Notes under the pieces: model-generated
The model's input: the letters and a program-made list of their open reading frames with translations, nothing else
Databases searched by the model: none
What the model was told of the DNA's origin: nothing
Translations under genes and position numbers: made by a program
DNA from: Torymus aiolomorphi
Taxonomy: Eukaryota; Arthropoda; Insecta; Hymenoptera; Torymidae
Reading direction: 5' to 3'
Assembly: GCA_036365515.1 (NCBI GenBank)
Contig: CM070875.1
Coordinates: 4,747,001 to 4,811,000 of the forward strand
Length of the DNA: 64,000 bases
In this document: in pieces, positions 1 to 14,900 of the stretch
Layout of the letters: every line of letters begins with the position of its first letter
Position numbering within the stretch: position 1 is the first letter of the stretch

Positions 1-3000
1 AAAAAGGACGCTCTGTCTCTCGCCCTCTCTGTCCCTCCGCTTCGTTATTTATCTCTCCGTCTCTCGCTGTATCTCGCTATAGCGAGCCCTTGTTATTATT
101 TCGTGTGTGGCATACCTGTGGAGAGGGTGGAGAGACGCGAGAGGGGAAGTAGAAGAGGGAGAGAGAGAGAGAACTAGATTATAAGCTGCCGCGGGGAAAA
201 AGGGCCGCTCGGCTATATACGGGAGGGAGAGAGGCGCGCAGAGACGGAGAGCGAAAGAGATAGAGCGTTTATGCTCGTGACACACGGGGGGCGCGAGAGA
301 CACATGATGAAAAATCGATCGGCTATATGTGTAGTGTGCCATCTCGCCAGTATACGTTGCACGGTTATACTCGCATACTTCTATGTACACATATTATGTG
401 TGTGTGCGCTCGCTAAGTACTGCGTACGTATATGTGCGTATGTACGCGTAATGCGTGAGCGCGCAAAAGCTGGGGGGACTGCGGCTCTGTAGTAGTCCTG
501 CCAGCGCGAGATAACTTCTCTCTCTCGGCGGAGAGATTTGCAGCGAGCGAGCGAACGGGCAGCGCTCGCAGATTGAGTTACGAGGTATGCGCTGCAATAT
601 AAATAGGGAGAGAAGCAGAGAGAGAGAATTCTTCTCGTTTCTCGATGGAAATGCGGAACGGAACGAACGAGTGACAAAAAAAAGAGAGGGGGGGGGGGTG
701 GACCTTGGGGAGCACAGCGTATGTGTTCCGTAAGGTCAGCGTTTCGGTTCGTAAGTCGCGTGGGGGGGGATAGGAAAAAAGAGCGCGCGAATTTCGGAGT
801 TGAAAGAAGAGAGAGAGCAGTAGCCGGGATATATAATCAGCGAGAGAGCGCGGAGTCGGCGAGGAACAAACGCCAGAGTTGACTCTGTGTATGTATACAC
901 ATACACACCGACGACTCGCGGGCCGCGCCGCGTGCGAGCTACTTATATAGCTAGCGCTCCGAATGCTATATACCTATACACGAAGCTCTCGCGTATATAT
1001 AACACAGAGAAAGTGTATACACGACGATGTGTTCCTTCTCTCTCTCTATCTCTTGCTCGCTCGCTCGCTCGCTCTCGTTCATGCCTCTTGCACAGCTGTG
1101 CGCGCGAGAGAGGGAGTGTTCGAAAAAGGGAGGGAAGAAGCGGGGGTTGATCGCGCGGTAGTGGGGGGAGAGGAGAGCGAGAAAGAGAAGTTGCTCTCTC
1201 TCTCTCTCTCTCTCTGTGTAGTGTGTGCCCCGTAGGTACAGTACTATACGTATAAAGCAGTGTTCAGAGCGTGTGCCTGTAATACCTACACTCTTACACA
1301 CAGTGAGAGAGAGAGAGAGGGAGAGAGAGAGAGCGCGACGGTGGTGTAGCTGTGTACAGCGTTAGCTCTCTGCGCTCGGCTGCTCCGTTCTCTACTCGCT
1401 CTCTTTAGTTAGTCCGGCACGAGAGTTCGCTTCGCCAGGATCTCTCCCGCGCTCCCCGCTCGTTCGTCCCGTCGTGTCGTATATACATTCTCTAGACTTC
1501 GGCTGTGTATATACGTTAAAAGGAGAGAGGGAGGCCGGCCCCCTCTACACGCGTTTGCATACATATACGTACATCGCGAGTATACCAGTGCGCACCGTGT
1601 GTATATGCATATACGAACGAGCAGTAGCAGCAGCAGCAGCCGAGGAGGACGACGACACAGCACTAGCGCGCACGACGGCTATTGAGAACCGAGAGTTCGG
1701 CGAACGCGCAACGGCATGGCGCTAGCGGCCGGCGCTGCTGCCGCTGTCGTTGTCGTCGTCGTCGTCGACGTCTTCGAGTGAGCGTAGCAGCACGGCGCAG
1801 AAGAGAGACAGAGACAGGAGTAAAAAGCCTTATACCTAGTGTGGAAGGAACGAGCGAGAGAGAAAGAGAGAGAGCGTGGCTGCGATGCCAGCGGAGATCG
1901 GCGCAGACAAAGGGGGACAGCCGCTGCTGCACTTGTGGTGGTAGTGCACGGATACACACGGACGCAGAACACACACTGCGCCAGATGGAATAACATTCGG
2001 TCAAAGTAGGTACGTACATGTATATATGTGAGTGCGAGAGAAGAAGAGAGAGAGATAGAGAGGGATAAATGGTCGTTGGGAAAATTCGCGCCGGCGGATT
2101 TTGGGCCAGCGGGAATGCATGAGAAATTTTTACGACGGGAGGTGGACAGAGTTTAAGGGAGGGGATGTCTATAGGAGTGAGTGAGAGAGAGAGAGAGAGA
2201 GAGAGCGCGGAGATTTATGCTGAAATGCAAAGTAGTTTGGAACGGAGTCGTAAAAAGTGAGGGAGAGGATGTGCAAAGTTTCGTTGTTTATGTAGAAAAA
2301 TGTTTGGATTTTAGAAGTTGCATGTTTTATTGAATAAGTATAGAAAAAGTGTATAGGAATTAGCATATCGCAAGTACCAGGGCACAGTGTTTAACCTAAC
2401 CTGAACAAAAAAGAATAGAAGAGAAAGAAGAAGAAGAAGAAGAAGAAGAACGCAAAGCCCACAACCTCCTCGCTTGCGCTCCTCGTTATAGGCCTCCCAA
2501 TTCCGCGCCGGCTATCTCTCTCTCTCTATCTCGCTCTCCTCTCCACACAACCCGAAAAAAAGCAAAAAGGAACACATACAAGCGCGCGCGCATACACTCA
2601 CACTAGTATAGAGGCTCTCTGCTCTGCAGGCGCTCGGTCGCGACATCCCTACCCGCTTGTGCAGCGAGAGCGAGAGAGAGAGAAAAAAAGTCGGATAAGA
2701 GTTCTCTCACTCTCTGTGCGCGTGTATGTATGTATATATATGTGCCCGCGCGCTGGATTTCCAGGAGGGGGGGCGCGGAGAGGAGTGAGAGAAAGAGAGA
2801 CAGAGGGGAAAATTTATGGATTGTTTCCACGACGAGCGAGAGCGCGAGGACCGGCTTTTCTTATCCCCCCGGAGTGCCAGCGTATGAGAGGATAGACGTT
2901 TTTTTCGTTCGTTCGCACACGTGCCGCTCGTTTTGTGTATATGTATACGGGAATGTGTGCGTGTGTGTATATATGAGATTGGGTTGGAGTGGTTCGAGAG

Positions 3001-3772
3001 GGTTTCGATGATTGGAATGGGGAATGTGTCTGTCGCGTCGTCGTGAATGTGAATGGAGAGATAATGAAGCGGTTATGTATTTTGATGGGGATGGTAAACA
3101 AAGCAGCGGCTAATGAAGTTTCGGGAGAGATTGACTATATACATTTGCGCGTGTGTCAATATGCTCTTGGAATGAAAAAGCGGGTTTTCGGGTTTAGCGG
3201 GGGGGAAAAATTGAAGGGAAAATATTTGTGCAGAAAAAAAATGCTAATATATTGTTCGAAATGGTCGATTCTATCATTTATGGCCAATAGGGGCTCCAGA
3301 AGCAAGTGTTGCTCCGAAATGAAAAAATCGGAGCATCTGTCATTTAAACCCGGAAAGTGACTACAAAATTTTCCCAAAACACCCAATAATCATTTATCAT
3401 TGACAATACAAAACCTTATACTCAAAACCATTATCCGTATAACGCATTACTCCAAAACGACCAAACCGGAGCACACACGTGCTCTCCGAACCCCAAAATG
3501 GCCATCCCCATCACTACACGCACACACATGCGCGGACACTATAACCCCGTGCTGGTGCCGCCATTTTGCTTTAACACCCTTACCGTAACCCCGATTGTAC
3601 CTCTCGCACTGCAACCATACCCCCGTAACGATCTCTCTTTCTCCTTCTCTCTCCTTCTCTCTCGAGAAGAAAAAAAACCCGACCCGCCGGGAGCGCAGCA
3701 AAGGGTCCGTCTCTCTCTCTCTCTCTCTCTCGCTCCCTCTCCCGTTCCTAACGAGACCGTTTTCCTTGAGCA

Positions 3773-3774
<2 letters not shown>

Positions 3775-3841
<67 letters not shown>
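3775..3841. repeat. (GA)n microsatellite
   Basis: Uninterrupted GA dinucleotide run of about 66 bases in the Psc upstream region. Confidence 0.95.
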
Positions 3842-3843
<2 letters not shown>

Positions 3844-4684
3844 CGCGCTCGCTCTCAGTGGTTTACTAGCTGCGGCAGCACCGAAAGAAACGACGACAGC
3901 GCAGCGCGCGCATGTGTGTGGGTGAGCGGAAGTCCGGACCCGCGGGAGGATGAGTCGTGTGCGAGGAGAGCGAGAGAGAGAGAGCGAGGCGGGGACTGGT
4001 TTTGGGCCGCGACGAAATTTATTTTTAACGGGTTGAGAGAGAGAGAAAGAGAGAGAGCGTGTTTGCTTTTGATTAGAGGGGATCGGATTGTGTGGCGTGT
4101 TTCGGAGAAAATTTCGTATTACAAGTTCGTCGCAATATATATACTTTGTAGTCTTCTCGGTTGCTGTTTGGGCTGTTTTAATAATATCGTCGAAAAGGTA
4201 ATACATTGCGTTGCAGATCAGCTACCTTAACGCGTTATCTGTGTGTGTGTATATATAATATAATGGCGAGAGCTACAAAATCAGCAATCCGAATCGTTCG
4301 CATAGGCTTTTACATAGTGTCGCATTACGCCAAGTCAACGCGTTCAATTGATCCCCGGCTGTCGCGGAAGAATATTAATTTCTATGCGACTGGTTTGCCG
4401 TAATGTTCCTTTTATATATAATATAATATATTTATAACGTCCACTGCATTGAAATATATTTTAATAAGACATAGACTATTAATTATAACGAAATCTTATT
4501 TATACTCAGCTTTCGTTATTCCTATAATTAATGATTATCATATTCTGTCTCGCTAGTTTTCATTTAACGCCCTATAAATAATTCTATACATAATCGAGCA
4601 AAATAAAATAATGTTTTCGCGCGCGCGTGTGTGTGTGTGTGTGTATCATGCATCCCTTATCGACCCCGCAACTTCCAACAAATT

Positions 4685-4808
<124 letters not shown>

Positions 4809-5506
4809 AACGAACTCGCTTCCTTTCGCCATTATGCCCTCGTAATTCGATCCCGCGTTCGAGAGCGCGCGCTATTCATTATTCAAGCGTTAATCGCGAA
4901 TCCGCAGCAAAATCTCGTAAATCGACTTCGATCCTCCCGAAAATATCTTCTCTTCTCGCTCTTACACGTCACCTCCTCCTCCTCCTCCCCCACAAAAATA
5001 CACACGTAACGATTTTCGTATCAAGGGTTCATTTCCCTCTTATACCCGCGCCGCTCATCGACCCACAATTTTCCATCTCGAATATAATAGATCCATTATC
5101 GGCTCTCTTTCTCGCCTCACATTATATACACTATGGCAGACAGCACATACACACGTCGAACACGTGTGCGGCGGCGGCGGCGGCCGCACCGGAAAAACGA
5201 GTATTATACGCAGGAACGAGGCGTCGTCGTTCGTTTTCCCGGCTCTCGGCCGCGTTCGGCTCGCACGCGCCACAGGAAGGGGATGGATGTGCGTAAGTGT
5301 CTGCGTGTGTGTACGTGTACCTGAAAAAGGGCCGTGAGGAGCGACGAAAATGGAGGGTTGGATATCGCTCGCTCGCGCGACGGGTGAAATATGACTGCGC
5401 GGAGCGAAATTGTAGGGTGTATACGTATGTATATACATATGGGTGTACGCTTATCGGAAAAATTTTTTTATGTTTCAGAGCGACGAAGAAGAAGAGAGAG
5501 TGAAAG

Positions 5507-5953
5507 ATGGCCGGGCCGGCCAAACGTGCGTACCTGCGCGACGTGAATCCGCATCTGATCTGTCCGCTGTGCCGCGGATACCTGATCGACGCGACCACCG
5601 TCGTCGAGTGCCTCCACTCTTGTGAGTATATATATATATATATATGTAGCAGTAGGCTATTTCACGGAAGTTACGGGTGTTTGGATTGGAGGGGATTATC
5701 GAAGATGAATGAGTGAAAATATAAACGTGTGTCTGTCTGGCTGTTTGTAGTTTGCCGGAGCTGCATTCTGAAGCACCTCAGGAAGGATGCACAGTGCCCG
5801 TCGTGCAAGCATCTGCTCAACACCGCCAAGCCGAATATCAAGTGAGTATATACATGTATATGCATTATTCGCTATTTCTCGTTAGCGCGGTGAGTGAATC
5901 AGGGATTCTTTTGATGGAATGACTTCCAGCAGTTGTATTGTTAGGGAGAGAAA

Positions 5954-5987
<34 letters not shown>

Positions 5988-8900
5988 AGGGAGTTGCATC
6001 TTTTGGAAAAAGAAATGATGGGTAAAAATAATTTTAAATAATAATTAAAAAGGTGGTGTGGATAAAGTCATTTTTCCCTGGTTTTATAAATACAATTAGA
6101 CCAAACAATAGTGGTGGAAGCGGCACATGCATTGACAACATGTATATATAAAAGCCAAATCTATAGACACTAAAACTTTTAAACTCTCGATTTCCTTTAC
6201 TGATCATTACCCACTTTTCTTGAAACTAAATAAGTCACCAATATTAAAAAAAGAAAATATTCACTATCACTATAATTACTATAAACTTCAAAGTATAGCT
6301 ATTACGAAAAATTGGAATGTTAGAGAGACTATGTATGACCCCGATGAAGCTACCTCTTTCTTAATAACTGAAGTACAAAATTGCTTAGAAAAATCTAAAA
6401 AAGTGCTTAAAAGAAAAAATAACAAGAGATATCCGAGGAAGGATTGGATAACTAGAGCAATAATGATCTCGTGTAAAAAGAAGGAGCAACTGTATATTAA
6501 AATGCGCAATGAGCCAAATAATAATCTCATAAAATTAGAATATAAGTATTACACTAAGAGACTAGACAAAGTTATTAATGAAGCAAAAATATAACAGGAG
6601 ATAAATTTAATTACGAATAATATCAATAATGCTAGGTAAATTTGGAAATGCATACAAAATAAAATGGGAACCAATTTACAAAAGGATAACACAATAAATA
6701 AGATAACATTGAATAACAATTGCACGAGAGAAGGTCAGATACAAATTTCCAATCATATGAACTCGTACTTCTGTAGAATTGGAAAAGATCTAAGTGACAA
6801 AATTATGAAATCCCACGGTAAACAATTACAATTACCACCAATGAACAGGAACAAAATTTATATTAAACCGACAAATAACACGGAAATACTACAAATAATT
6901 AATAGCATGAAAATAAAAAATGGTGGGGTAGATAACATTACTACCAAAGCACTTAAAATACTATCATATTTTATTGTTAATGCTCTAACACATATCTTTA
7001 ATCTTTATATTGAAAAATCAATATGGCCTCAAGCTCTTAAAATAACTGAGGTAGTTCCTATTTTTAAATCAGGTAGCAAAATGGAAATATCAAATTATAG
7101 ACCGATCCTTAATATAAATTGAGCGATCGAGATTCGTTCGGTTTTCGAATCTATCTCAAAACTTGAAAGAAATCGAGAAACAGTGAAGAGAGGGCGCGCG
7201 TAGCGCGCCAAATTAACGCTAGTATCTCTAATTTTTAACGTAGCAAAGATTCGTATACAATCGTTTTTGGACAGTAATAATTTGTTAGCTCCGAATTCAG
7301 AGAAAAAAAGTCTGTTCGTATACAATCGTTTTTGGATAGTAATAATTTGTTAGCTCAGAATCAATTTGGATTTATAAAAAAGAAAGGTACCAAAGATGCT
7401 CTTAGTTACTTAATGAACATAATTTATAATAAATTAGACAAAAGTAAACCGATAGCTACTGCATTTTTAGATCTAGCTAAGGCATTTGATACTGTCAACC
7501 ATACTATTCTATTAGACAAATTATATAATTATGCAGGGATAAGAGGTAAATCGCACGCACTTATATCTAACTATCTAAGTAACAGAAGACAAAAAGTAAG
7601 ACTAGGAACAACTGAAAGTTACTATGAGATGATAATCACGGGTGTGCCGCAAGGTATTATACTAGGGCCACTCTTATTCATAATTTACGTCAACGACTTG
7701 CTGACTAACAGAACAGACAGTACCCTCTCATATGCGGACGATACAGCAATTATTTCAACAGACGATAACTGGGAGAAGGTTAAAAATAAAATAAACAAGT
7801 ACTTAGAAGATATAACTACTTGGCTAGCGCTAAACAAACTATCACTAAATATAAAAAAAAAACTGTGTAAATAACTTTTGGTAACTATTGTGATAGTGTT
7901 CCTGAAGATATGAACATACAATACAGGGTATTAAATTAAGCAGAGTAGAATGCTGTAAATATCTAGGTATAGTTATTGATTATAAGTTAAGGTGCGACAA
8001 ACATATTGAATATATAATAAAGAAAACTAAATATATAATATATATACTATACAAATTGTCAACATATATGAAATCTGACACACTTAAGATAATATATTAT
8101 GCATTCTTTCATAGTGTTATGAGCTATGGAAATATAGCATGAGTGGTGCATTTAGAAACAACTTAAACTTACTACAAAAGATCCAGAACAGGATTTTAAA
8201 AATTGTTAACAAAAATAGTTTTAAATAAGATAACCCCTTGAATCTCAAACAAATTTTTGCATACGAATGCGTATCCTATCATTGTAATGAACTAAAGAAT
8301 TTATACTTAAGGGGATGTGAGTACCGACGTTATTTTTCAAACGAGCATAACTCACGCAAATATCAATAGAATTATCCAGAAAAAAATCTATAGTGTTTGC
8401 GTGTACGGAGCGCTTGACAGACGTCTTTTTCCAAAAAAATGATGAGAATTTATTTAATTAAATAAAAACCGTACTGTCGATAAGTAGGAATCTACAATTG
8501 ACCTACTTTTCAAACGAGCATAACTCACGCAAATATCAATAGAATTATCCAGAAAAAAATCTGCATATAGTGTTTGCGTGTACGGAGCGCTTGACAGCCG
8601 TCTTTTTCAAAATAAATGTTTGAATGTTGATTTAAAAAAATATTGAAATTAGGGTTGCACATCCCCTTAACATCGACTAGCATAACCAGAAATAAACTTA
8701 TAATACCACCAAAGTGTTCGAAAGCTGTTAGTGATAAAAGTAACTAATGTGAGAGCGATATAAGTATTTAATTGTCTTCCGAAATCTAATCCAAATCTAA
8801 AAATTTTAGATATTGCAAAAAATTATAACAAGAAAAAGCTAAAAATGTGGATTAGTACTAATATATTCTAGAATAAAAAATAAGCACATTATTTTACACA

Positions 8901-11900
8901 AAAAAAATAAAAAAATAAAAAATGTCACTTCCAAATATGGGTTGGATAATCAACTATGGACCAAATGTAATATTAATAGTGGAATCTTAGATTCCATGTC
9001 TAGTTCGTAAGTGTTTTTAAGTTTAAGAACGCCGGGCCTATATGTACAGGTAGCTATGTCTACCTCTATAGGATGTTTGCTGCCTCAGACATATAACTAT
9101 GTCTTGAAGTAAGCAATAACATGTATTAAAACATGTACTACTCTGGTTAAATAAATAAATAAAATAAATAAATAAATAAATTTTTGTTTTATATTTACAT
9201 CGTGATATCTTAATTTTAAAACGATTCATTAACAAACTGGAGATATTACATTGATATTTATATTATATACAGAATATTGTTTACCGAATATATTTTTAAT
9301 TATTTTCTCATGATCATTTTCAGGGCGGACAAGGCATTGCAGGACATCGTGTACAAATTGGTACCGGGCCTCTACCACAAGGAAATGCGAAAGAGACGAG
9401 AATTCTACAGCAAACATCCCGAAGCCGGTACGTACACCACCCATACACAATCCCCCATTATTTTCCGCGAGTGAAAAGCAAAAAGCGAGATCCAATATTC
9501 GTTTCCGCAATATCGAAGCGCGCGCGTCTCGAGATATCGAGTGCAATGGATCTATAATTCATTAACGGATCTCTCGAGGTCACGTGAAACGTTACAAATA
9601 CAAATGCGACGATAACGCAACTGTATGCGCTCTTCATTATATCTCGGCGGAGAACACCGTATTACGCAGAGCGATTTGTCAAAATTTTGATAGTTTACTT
9701 CCAGGCTATGTTCAAGCGTTATTTCTGGAAGAAATACAAACCGAATTAGCTAAAACGATCCGGCGCCTATTGTATATGTATAGGAAATAACTAAACTCTC
9801 CCAAGCTAACAGTAATGAAATAGATTCTAATCGATTGCAGGATTCGCTGTGAGCCTGAACCATCTTGGCGGTGGTAAGCTCCACTTAATAAACCGAAAAT
9901 AGCAAACATTTTTTTATATATATATACTCTCACGACAAGTGTAAAACATTATATATACTTAAGATTTATTATTACCGAGTTGGGTGAAAGAGATTTTTTA
10001 TCATTATACTTACTGACACTTTGATTTCTGTTATTTACAACTCAGGAGTGCGCTATATATATACGTTGCGTTATACAAGGCCGTTTTGTTTCCATTTCAC
10101 GTTTGTCTGCCTTTTCGTTTAAACGTTTTTACTTCCTTTTTGGCTGTTAACGTATGCACTGAGAGAGTGAGAGAGAAAGAGAGAAAAAAATCCGAGCAAC
10201 AGTTTTTCTTTTTTGAGAGAACGTGACGAAGAAATTCGGGCAGAATCAGGAAAGGAATTCTGTTAAAAGGAAACGGCGAATGTTCTCGCTATATTATTAT
10301 TATTATTATTATTATAACGCAGTGTTTTCTTTCGTATTATAGTGGTACATATATATACGTATATTATTATTATATAGGACGATTTGCAAGTTGTGTGCTT
10401 AATTGCGATTGTATTTTTTTTCGTTTGAGATTTGTTATTAAGCGTAGGTGTGCGTGGTTGCGTGCACCTAGTGAATATACACTGTAGATGTTTTTCATTC
10501 ACACATGTTAATGAAGGGCCATTCGCTTATTCCTAAATAGTACGCTTACAAATTTTAATGATTCTGTCTATACAATCTGTACCAAAAGAAAGTGTTTAGC
10601 GTTAGAAATACGAGAAGTAATTATTTAAAATAGTTAACGATTTTTAACGATTTTTAACGATTTTTAACGATATACAGAAATGCAATTAGAATATTATAAG
10701 CTTTAAAAATCGTGAATCGAAGCAAAATTAATAAAATTTCATTATTTTTTCAAAATTTTTAAAATATGATGCTATGCTTTGTTGCATAATAATAAAAAAT
10801 GATGATACTCTGTTAATTTTGCTTCGATTTCTGATTTTTAAAGCTTATATTATTCTAATTGCATTTCCGCACAAACGTACTCGACGGAAAAATCGTTAAC
10901 TATTCCATATAATTGTATATCGTAGTTTTAACACTAAAAACTATCTTTTGACTGGGACTGTACAATCACAACATCCTTAAATTTAGGAAGTAACAATTCA
11001 TGAATACAAGTTTCTGTATATAGAATTAATAATTGCTTATACATATAATTTGCATCGTTAATGAAAACTAAAAGATCTCGTTTTGTTATTTATAAAGTCC
11101 TTTGTTGTTAGATTTGTTACAGCACATTTAACATTTAATAAATTGTTTTATTAAAATTTATTATTTATTCTTTAAGAAAATTATTAATTTATCAATTTCC
11201 CGCTTACGGTTTGTACACTAACAAAAACTTGTAAACCTACAACCTAAATGTTCAAAAGAGCCTAAAACTAGACCAAGCCAAGTGAATAGCCCTTCTCACG
11301 AACACTACGCCCTCGTACAACACCGATCTGGCAGATCAGCAACTTTCTATCCAACAAAAAGAAAAGAAAGAAAAAACATCAAAGCCCAAAGCCTCGACCC
11401 TTCAACACGTGCCTCTAACATTTTCTCTCTATTTCCACAGCCGATTCTGCGACACCTGAGCAACGTGGCGAAGACGTGACCGGACGTTTGATCTTCGCGC
11501 CGGAGGACGCGATCAGTCTGAGCCTCGAGTACCTGCCAGTCGGCGCCGATCCACTCGCCCTCCTCGCGAGCAACAGCGATACCGAACCCACAATTGGCAA
11601 ACAGCAAAAGGTGAACGGCACCAACGGAAATGTGGCAAACAGGAGATATCTGCAGTGCCCGGCGCTGGTCACGATAGCCCATCTGAAAAAGTTCCTCGGG
11701 CTGAAGTATAGCGTCGACATGACGAGGTACAACATCGACATCTGCCACAGGAGGGCGCCGTTGCCCGAACACTGGACGTTGATGGATGTTGCCTATATAT
11801 TCGCGTGGAAGAGGGTGAGTTTGAATGATTACATGAAAATGTTTCAATCTTGTTGTATACTCGGAAGTAAAATATTGATTAAAGAATTTTGAATTGTTTA

Positions 11901-14900
11901 GTAGTTTTTGGAGATTGATTTGCAAAAATTTCGTTTTAGAACGCGCCGATAAGGTTTTTCTACCGCATAACACAAGAGGAGCAACGGCTGGAGGCGCCGC
12001 CCAACGACAGGCCATCTACACCTGGTCTTGGCGCGAGCCAACCGGCCACCAATGAATCAGCGACCCAACCGGAGCCCGATCAGCGGGAGGCGGATACGAA
12101 AACAGCGACGGTGAAGACGATGGACGCGAGTAAGAAACCGTCTGAGAAAGTGCCGGATTCCGCGAGATCCGGAGCGAAACCCGCGCAGACTGCACGTGAG
12201 GAGAAACCTCAGGAGCCGGTGGGCAAGAGCTCGAAGTCGAAAGAGAGCGGAAAAAAGTCGCCGTCAGCGTCGCCTCCCGACTCCTCGATGAAACAGGTGA
12301 AGAGCCCCATAAAGATCATGAAGAATCCGGATGGCCGCTATCAAGTACTGCGTAGCCCGAGCCTGCCTAAGAGTAACAGTACGTCGCCCGAAAGTCGACA
12401 CGTCACTCCCAAGTCTTCGCCACCCGCGCCACGGCCGACGACGCCGGAATTCAGCGTCGTTAGCATCGCCGACGGCGCCAACTCGAACGGCGTCAGGATC
12501 AAGCTGAAACAATGCTCTCCCGGCACGAACAGCAACAGCAGCAGCAGCAGTAGCACCTCCAGCTCCAAGAAGCCGAAAGTGATCAGCAACGTGCTGCTGC
12601 GGAACTCGACGCAGGGCGAGAAGGTCAGCGCCAGCAGCATTGTCGAACAGATGCATCAAGACCTGCAGAAGCAAGAGAAGCAGAAACGCAAGCAGGTGAC
12701 CTTCATGGACGTTGATTCAACTGGAACTACACCCACCACTACGCCGACGAAGCAGCCGCCGAAAAAAGCGCCGGTCGAGCAGACGGATAAGAAGCAGTTT
12801 CTGCATAGTTTCAAGCTTACTGCGAAGCAGGGCTCGCTGGAGAAATCGAAACCGCTCGACAAGGATGAGGTGAGCGTCGAGGAGCAGGTGAGGAACATAT
12901 TGAAGAACAGCGAGGCGAAGAAGGAGATGATGATGAAGGGTCAGGACACGTCGCCGACGAAGAAGAGCCAGGAGTCGTCGCCGACAAAGAAGCGCCAGTC
13001 CGAGCTCAAGATCGCCTCGACGAACATTGGCGAGAGGCTCAGCGGCGTGAAACAGTCGGCCAGTAGCGATGACAGCAATTCCTCGCAGACCATCAGTAGC
13101 AGTAGTAGTAACAACGAGGCAGCGCAGCAACAGACGCAGCAACAGCAGCAACCAATAGACGTGTACGCGTTCCCCAACGACCCGCCCGCGATAGTTCCAG
13201 CCGGAGCTGTCAAGAGGAAGTGTCCGCCCGGCGTACCGATTTATGAGATACGTAAGAGACAGCATCAGCAAGCACAGCAACAGCAGTCAGCGCAGCCGCA
13301 GCAGCAGCCACAGCCACAGTATCAGATTGGAAAGAGAGCGGGTGTGAACGCGGCCAGAGGTGGTGCTGTGAAATGTTACAGGAATCAGACGAAACCGTCA
13401 GTGTATGCGAAACCGCCTCCCAGTCCGGCAAGGGTGAGTCATTTAATAATATGGATTGAGTTTGTACAAGATGCGAAAATAAATGCTAATCTGTTGAATG
13501 TTTCTTTATGCAGCCTCCACAGAATATGCCGAACCCACTAAGCAACGCGGCCAACGTCAACGCCAGTACTCCTCCATCCTCGCAACCCAATTCAGCCGTT
13601 AGTTCTACATCAGCTCGACCCAACACCGTCGGATCGCCTTCCGTTATGATGTCACACGACACGCGTAACCTCCTCGACGGTTGCGGTCTTAACATTCCTG
13701 CTAGCCTCAGCATAACCCTTACCGCGCCCAGGTCACCCAGTTGCGGTAGCGATCCACCCCTAGAAATACGCAACGTCAAGGATAGCAATCAGGATAAGCT
13801 CAACCCGAGCATCACGCTGAACGACAAATCTGTAGATCCGCGGGTGTTGAAGGCGCTGAAGGCTGGGCAGATGAGAATGCCACCGCCGGCTCCCGCTGCT
13901 GGCAAGGCAACCAAGAGGCAGCATACTGGGGAGCAGCAGCAGCAGGGTGCAGTGGGGAAGAGGAAAAAGGAGGAGACGTCATCTACGCAACAGCAGCAAC
14001 AGCAACAGCAGCAGCAGCAGGGGAGAAATATTTTGGATCTTAGCGGAACGAAGAAGATGGACCTGCATCCACTGAGGATTCCCACGCCGCTTGGAAAGGC
14101 CAAATCGAAACTACCTCCGACTTGGGTAAAAAACTTTTTACTTTGGCTTTCTAACGTAACATTCTCAAAAACAATAAGATAAACTGATATCCTCTATTAC
14201 TTGTAATTTCAGTCGCAAGCCAACAACTCAAAACCTAGCGGCAAAGATGACGTGCCGACCTACACCACGGCAAACAACAACCAGGTCATCACGCTCAACG
14301 GCGGCCAGCGCTTTTACCGTGCACCTCCGGGCTCCCTAACCCCGGCCGCTCACCGCATCAACGACATCCCCACGCCCTCGCGAGCCCCTGTCTACGCACC
14401 TTGCTTCTCCAGTCCTTCACCCGCCGGTGGCCGCTCACCAGCCAACCTCTCCTCGGTCTTTCCCAGCCTTCAGAGCATCTACGCGCTCAGCCAGGCGCCT
14501 AGTCTCGAGCAGTTCCACATGGACTCGCGCATACGCGCCGTCGCAGCAGTAGCTGCCGCTGCTAACAAGGATGGTAATGGCAGTGCTAACGCTTCCTCAA
14601 GTCAGAGTGGAAATGGCAGTGGACAACAGATGGGCAAAAGTCATCTGGCGGCTCAGTGTGCACCCGTCAAGCCCGCGAGGTCGTCAGGGTCGTTTGCTGT
14701 ACCGATCGCTAAGACTATTCCAGGGCTGTCGATTAGACTGGCGAATGTCAGTGCTAGGAATACAGCTGCGCCTGTGGCCACGGCAGGGGACAGTAGCACG
14801 GATTCGAAGGCGACGACGCAGAAGGAGAGGAAGAGCGAGAATGCTAAAGAAGGTGAGGATCAAATGGGGGTTGTTGAGAATAGTTACGGATGAGCTTCTG

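Larger units (their letters stand above)
6090..9176 (+). mobile_element. Decayed non-LTR retrotransposon (LINE) inside Psc intron 2
   Basis: In + orientation the relic shows, in order: the end of an endonuclease-like region (open through GGSGTCID near 6110); a linker frame 6220-6594; a frame 6664-7122 ending in the RT entry motif [13 protein letters not shown]; the RT core 7332-7874 with [19 protein letters not shown] and YADDTA; thumb fragments to about 8160; and a 3' end with a (TAAA)n tail at 9150-9180. Stops and frame changes break every domain, so it is dead. It is further interrupted at 7123-7352 and 8307-8670. The RT resembles CR1/Jockey-type insect elements; the clade is not settled. 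Confidence 0.88.

Noticed and set aside
49..2100. Many overlapping open frames of 60-120 codons on both strands
   Set aside because: They are Arg/Ser/Leu/Glu-rich translations of GA/CT and GT/TA repeats, occur on both strands at once, and show no splice context or domain.
2388..2402. TTAACCTAACCT as an insect telomere (TTAGG)n tract
   Set aside because: Only two partial units; no array.
12264..13431. Minus-strand frames of up to 187 codons inside Psc exon 5
   Set aside because: Shadows of the GC-rich, Gln/Ser-rich coding exon; no homologous domain.
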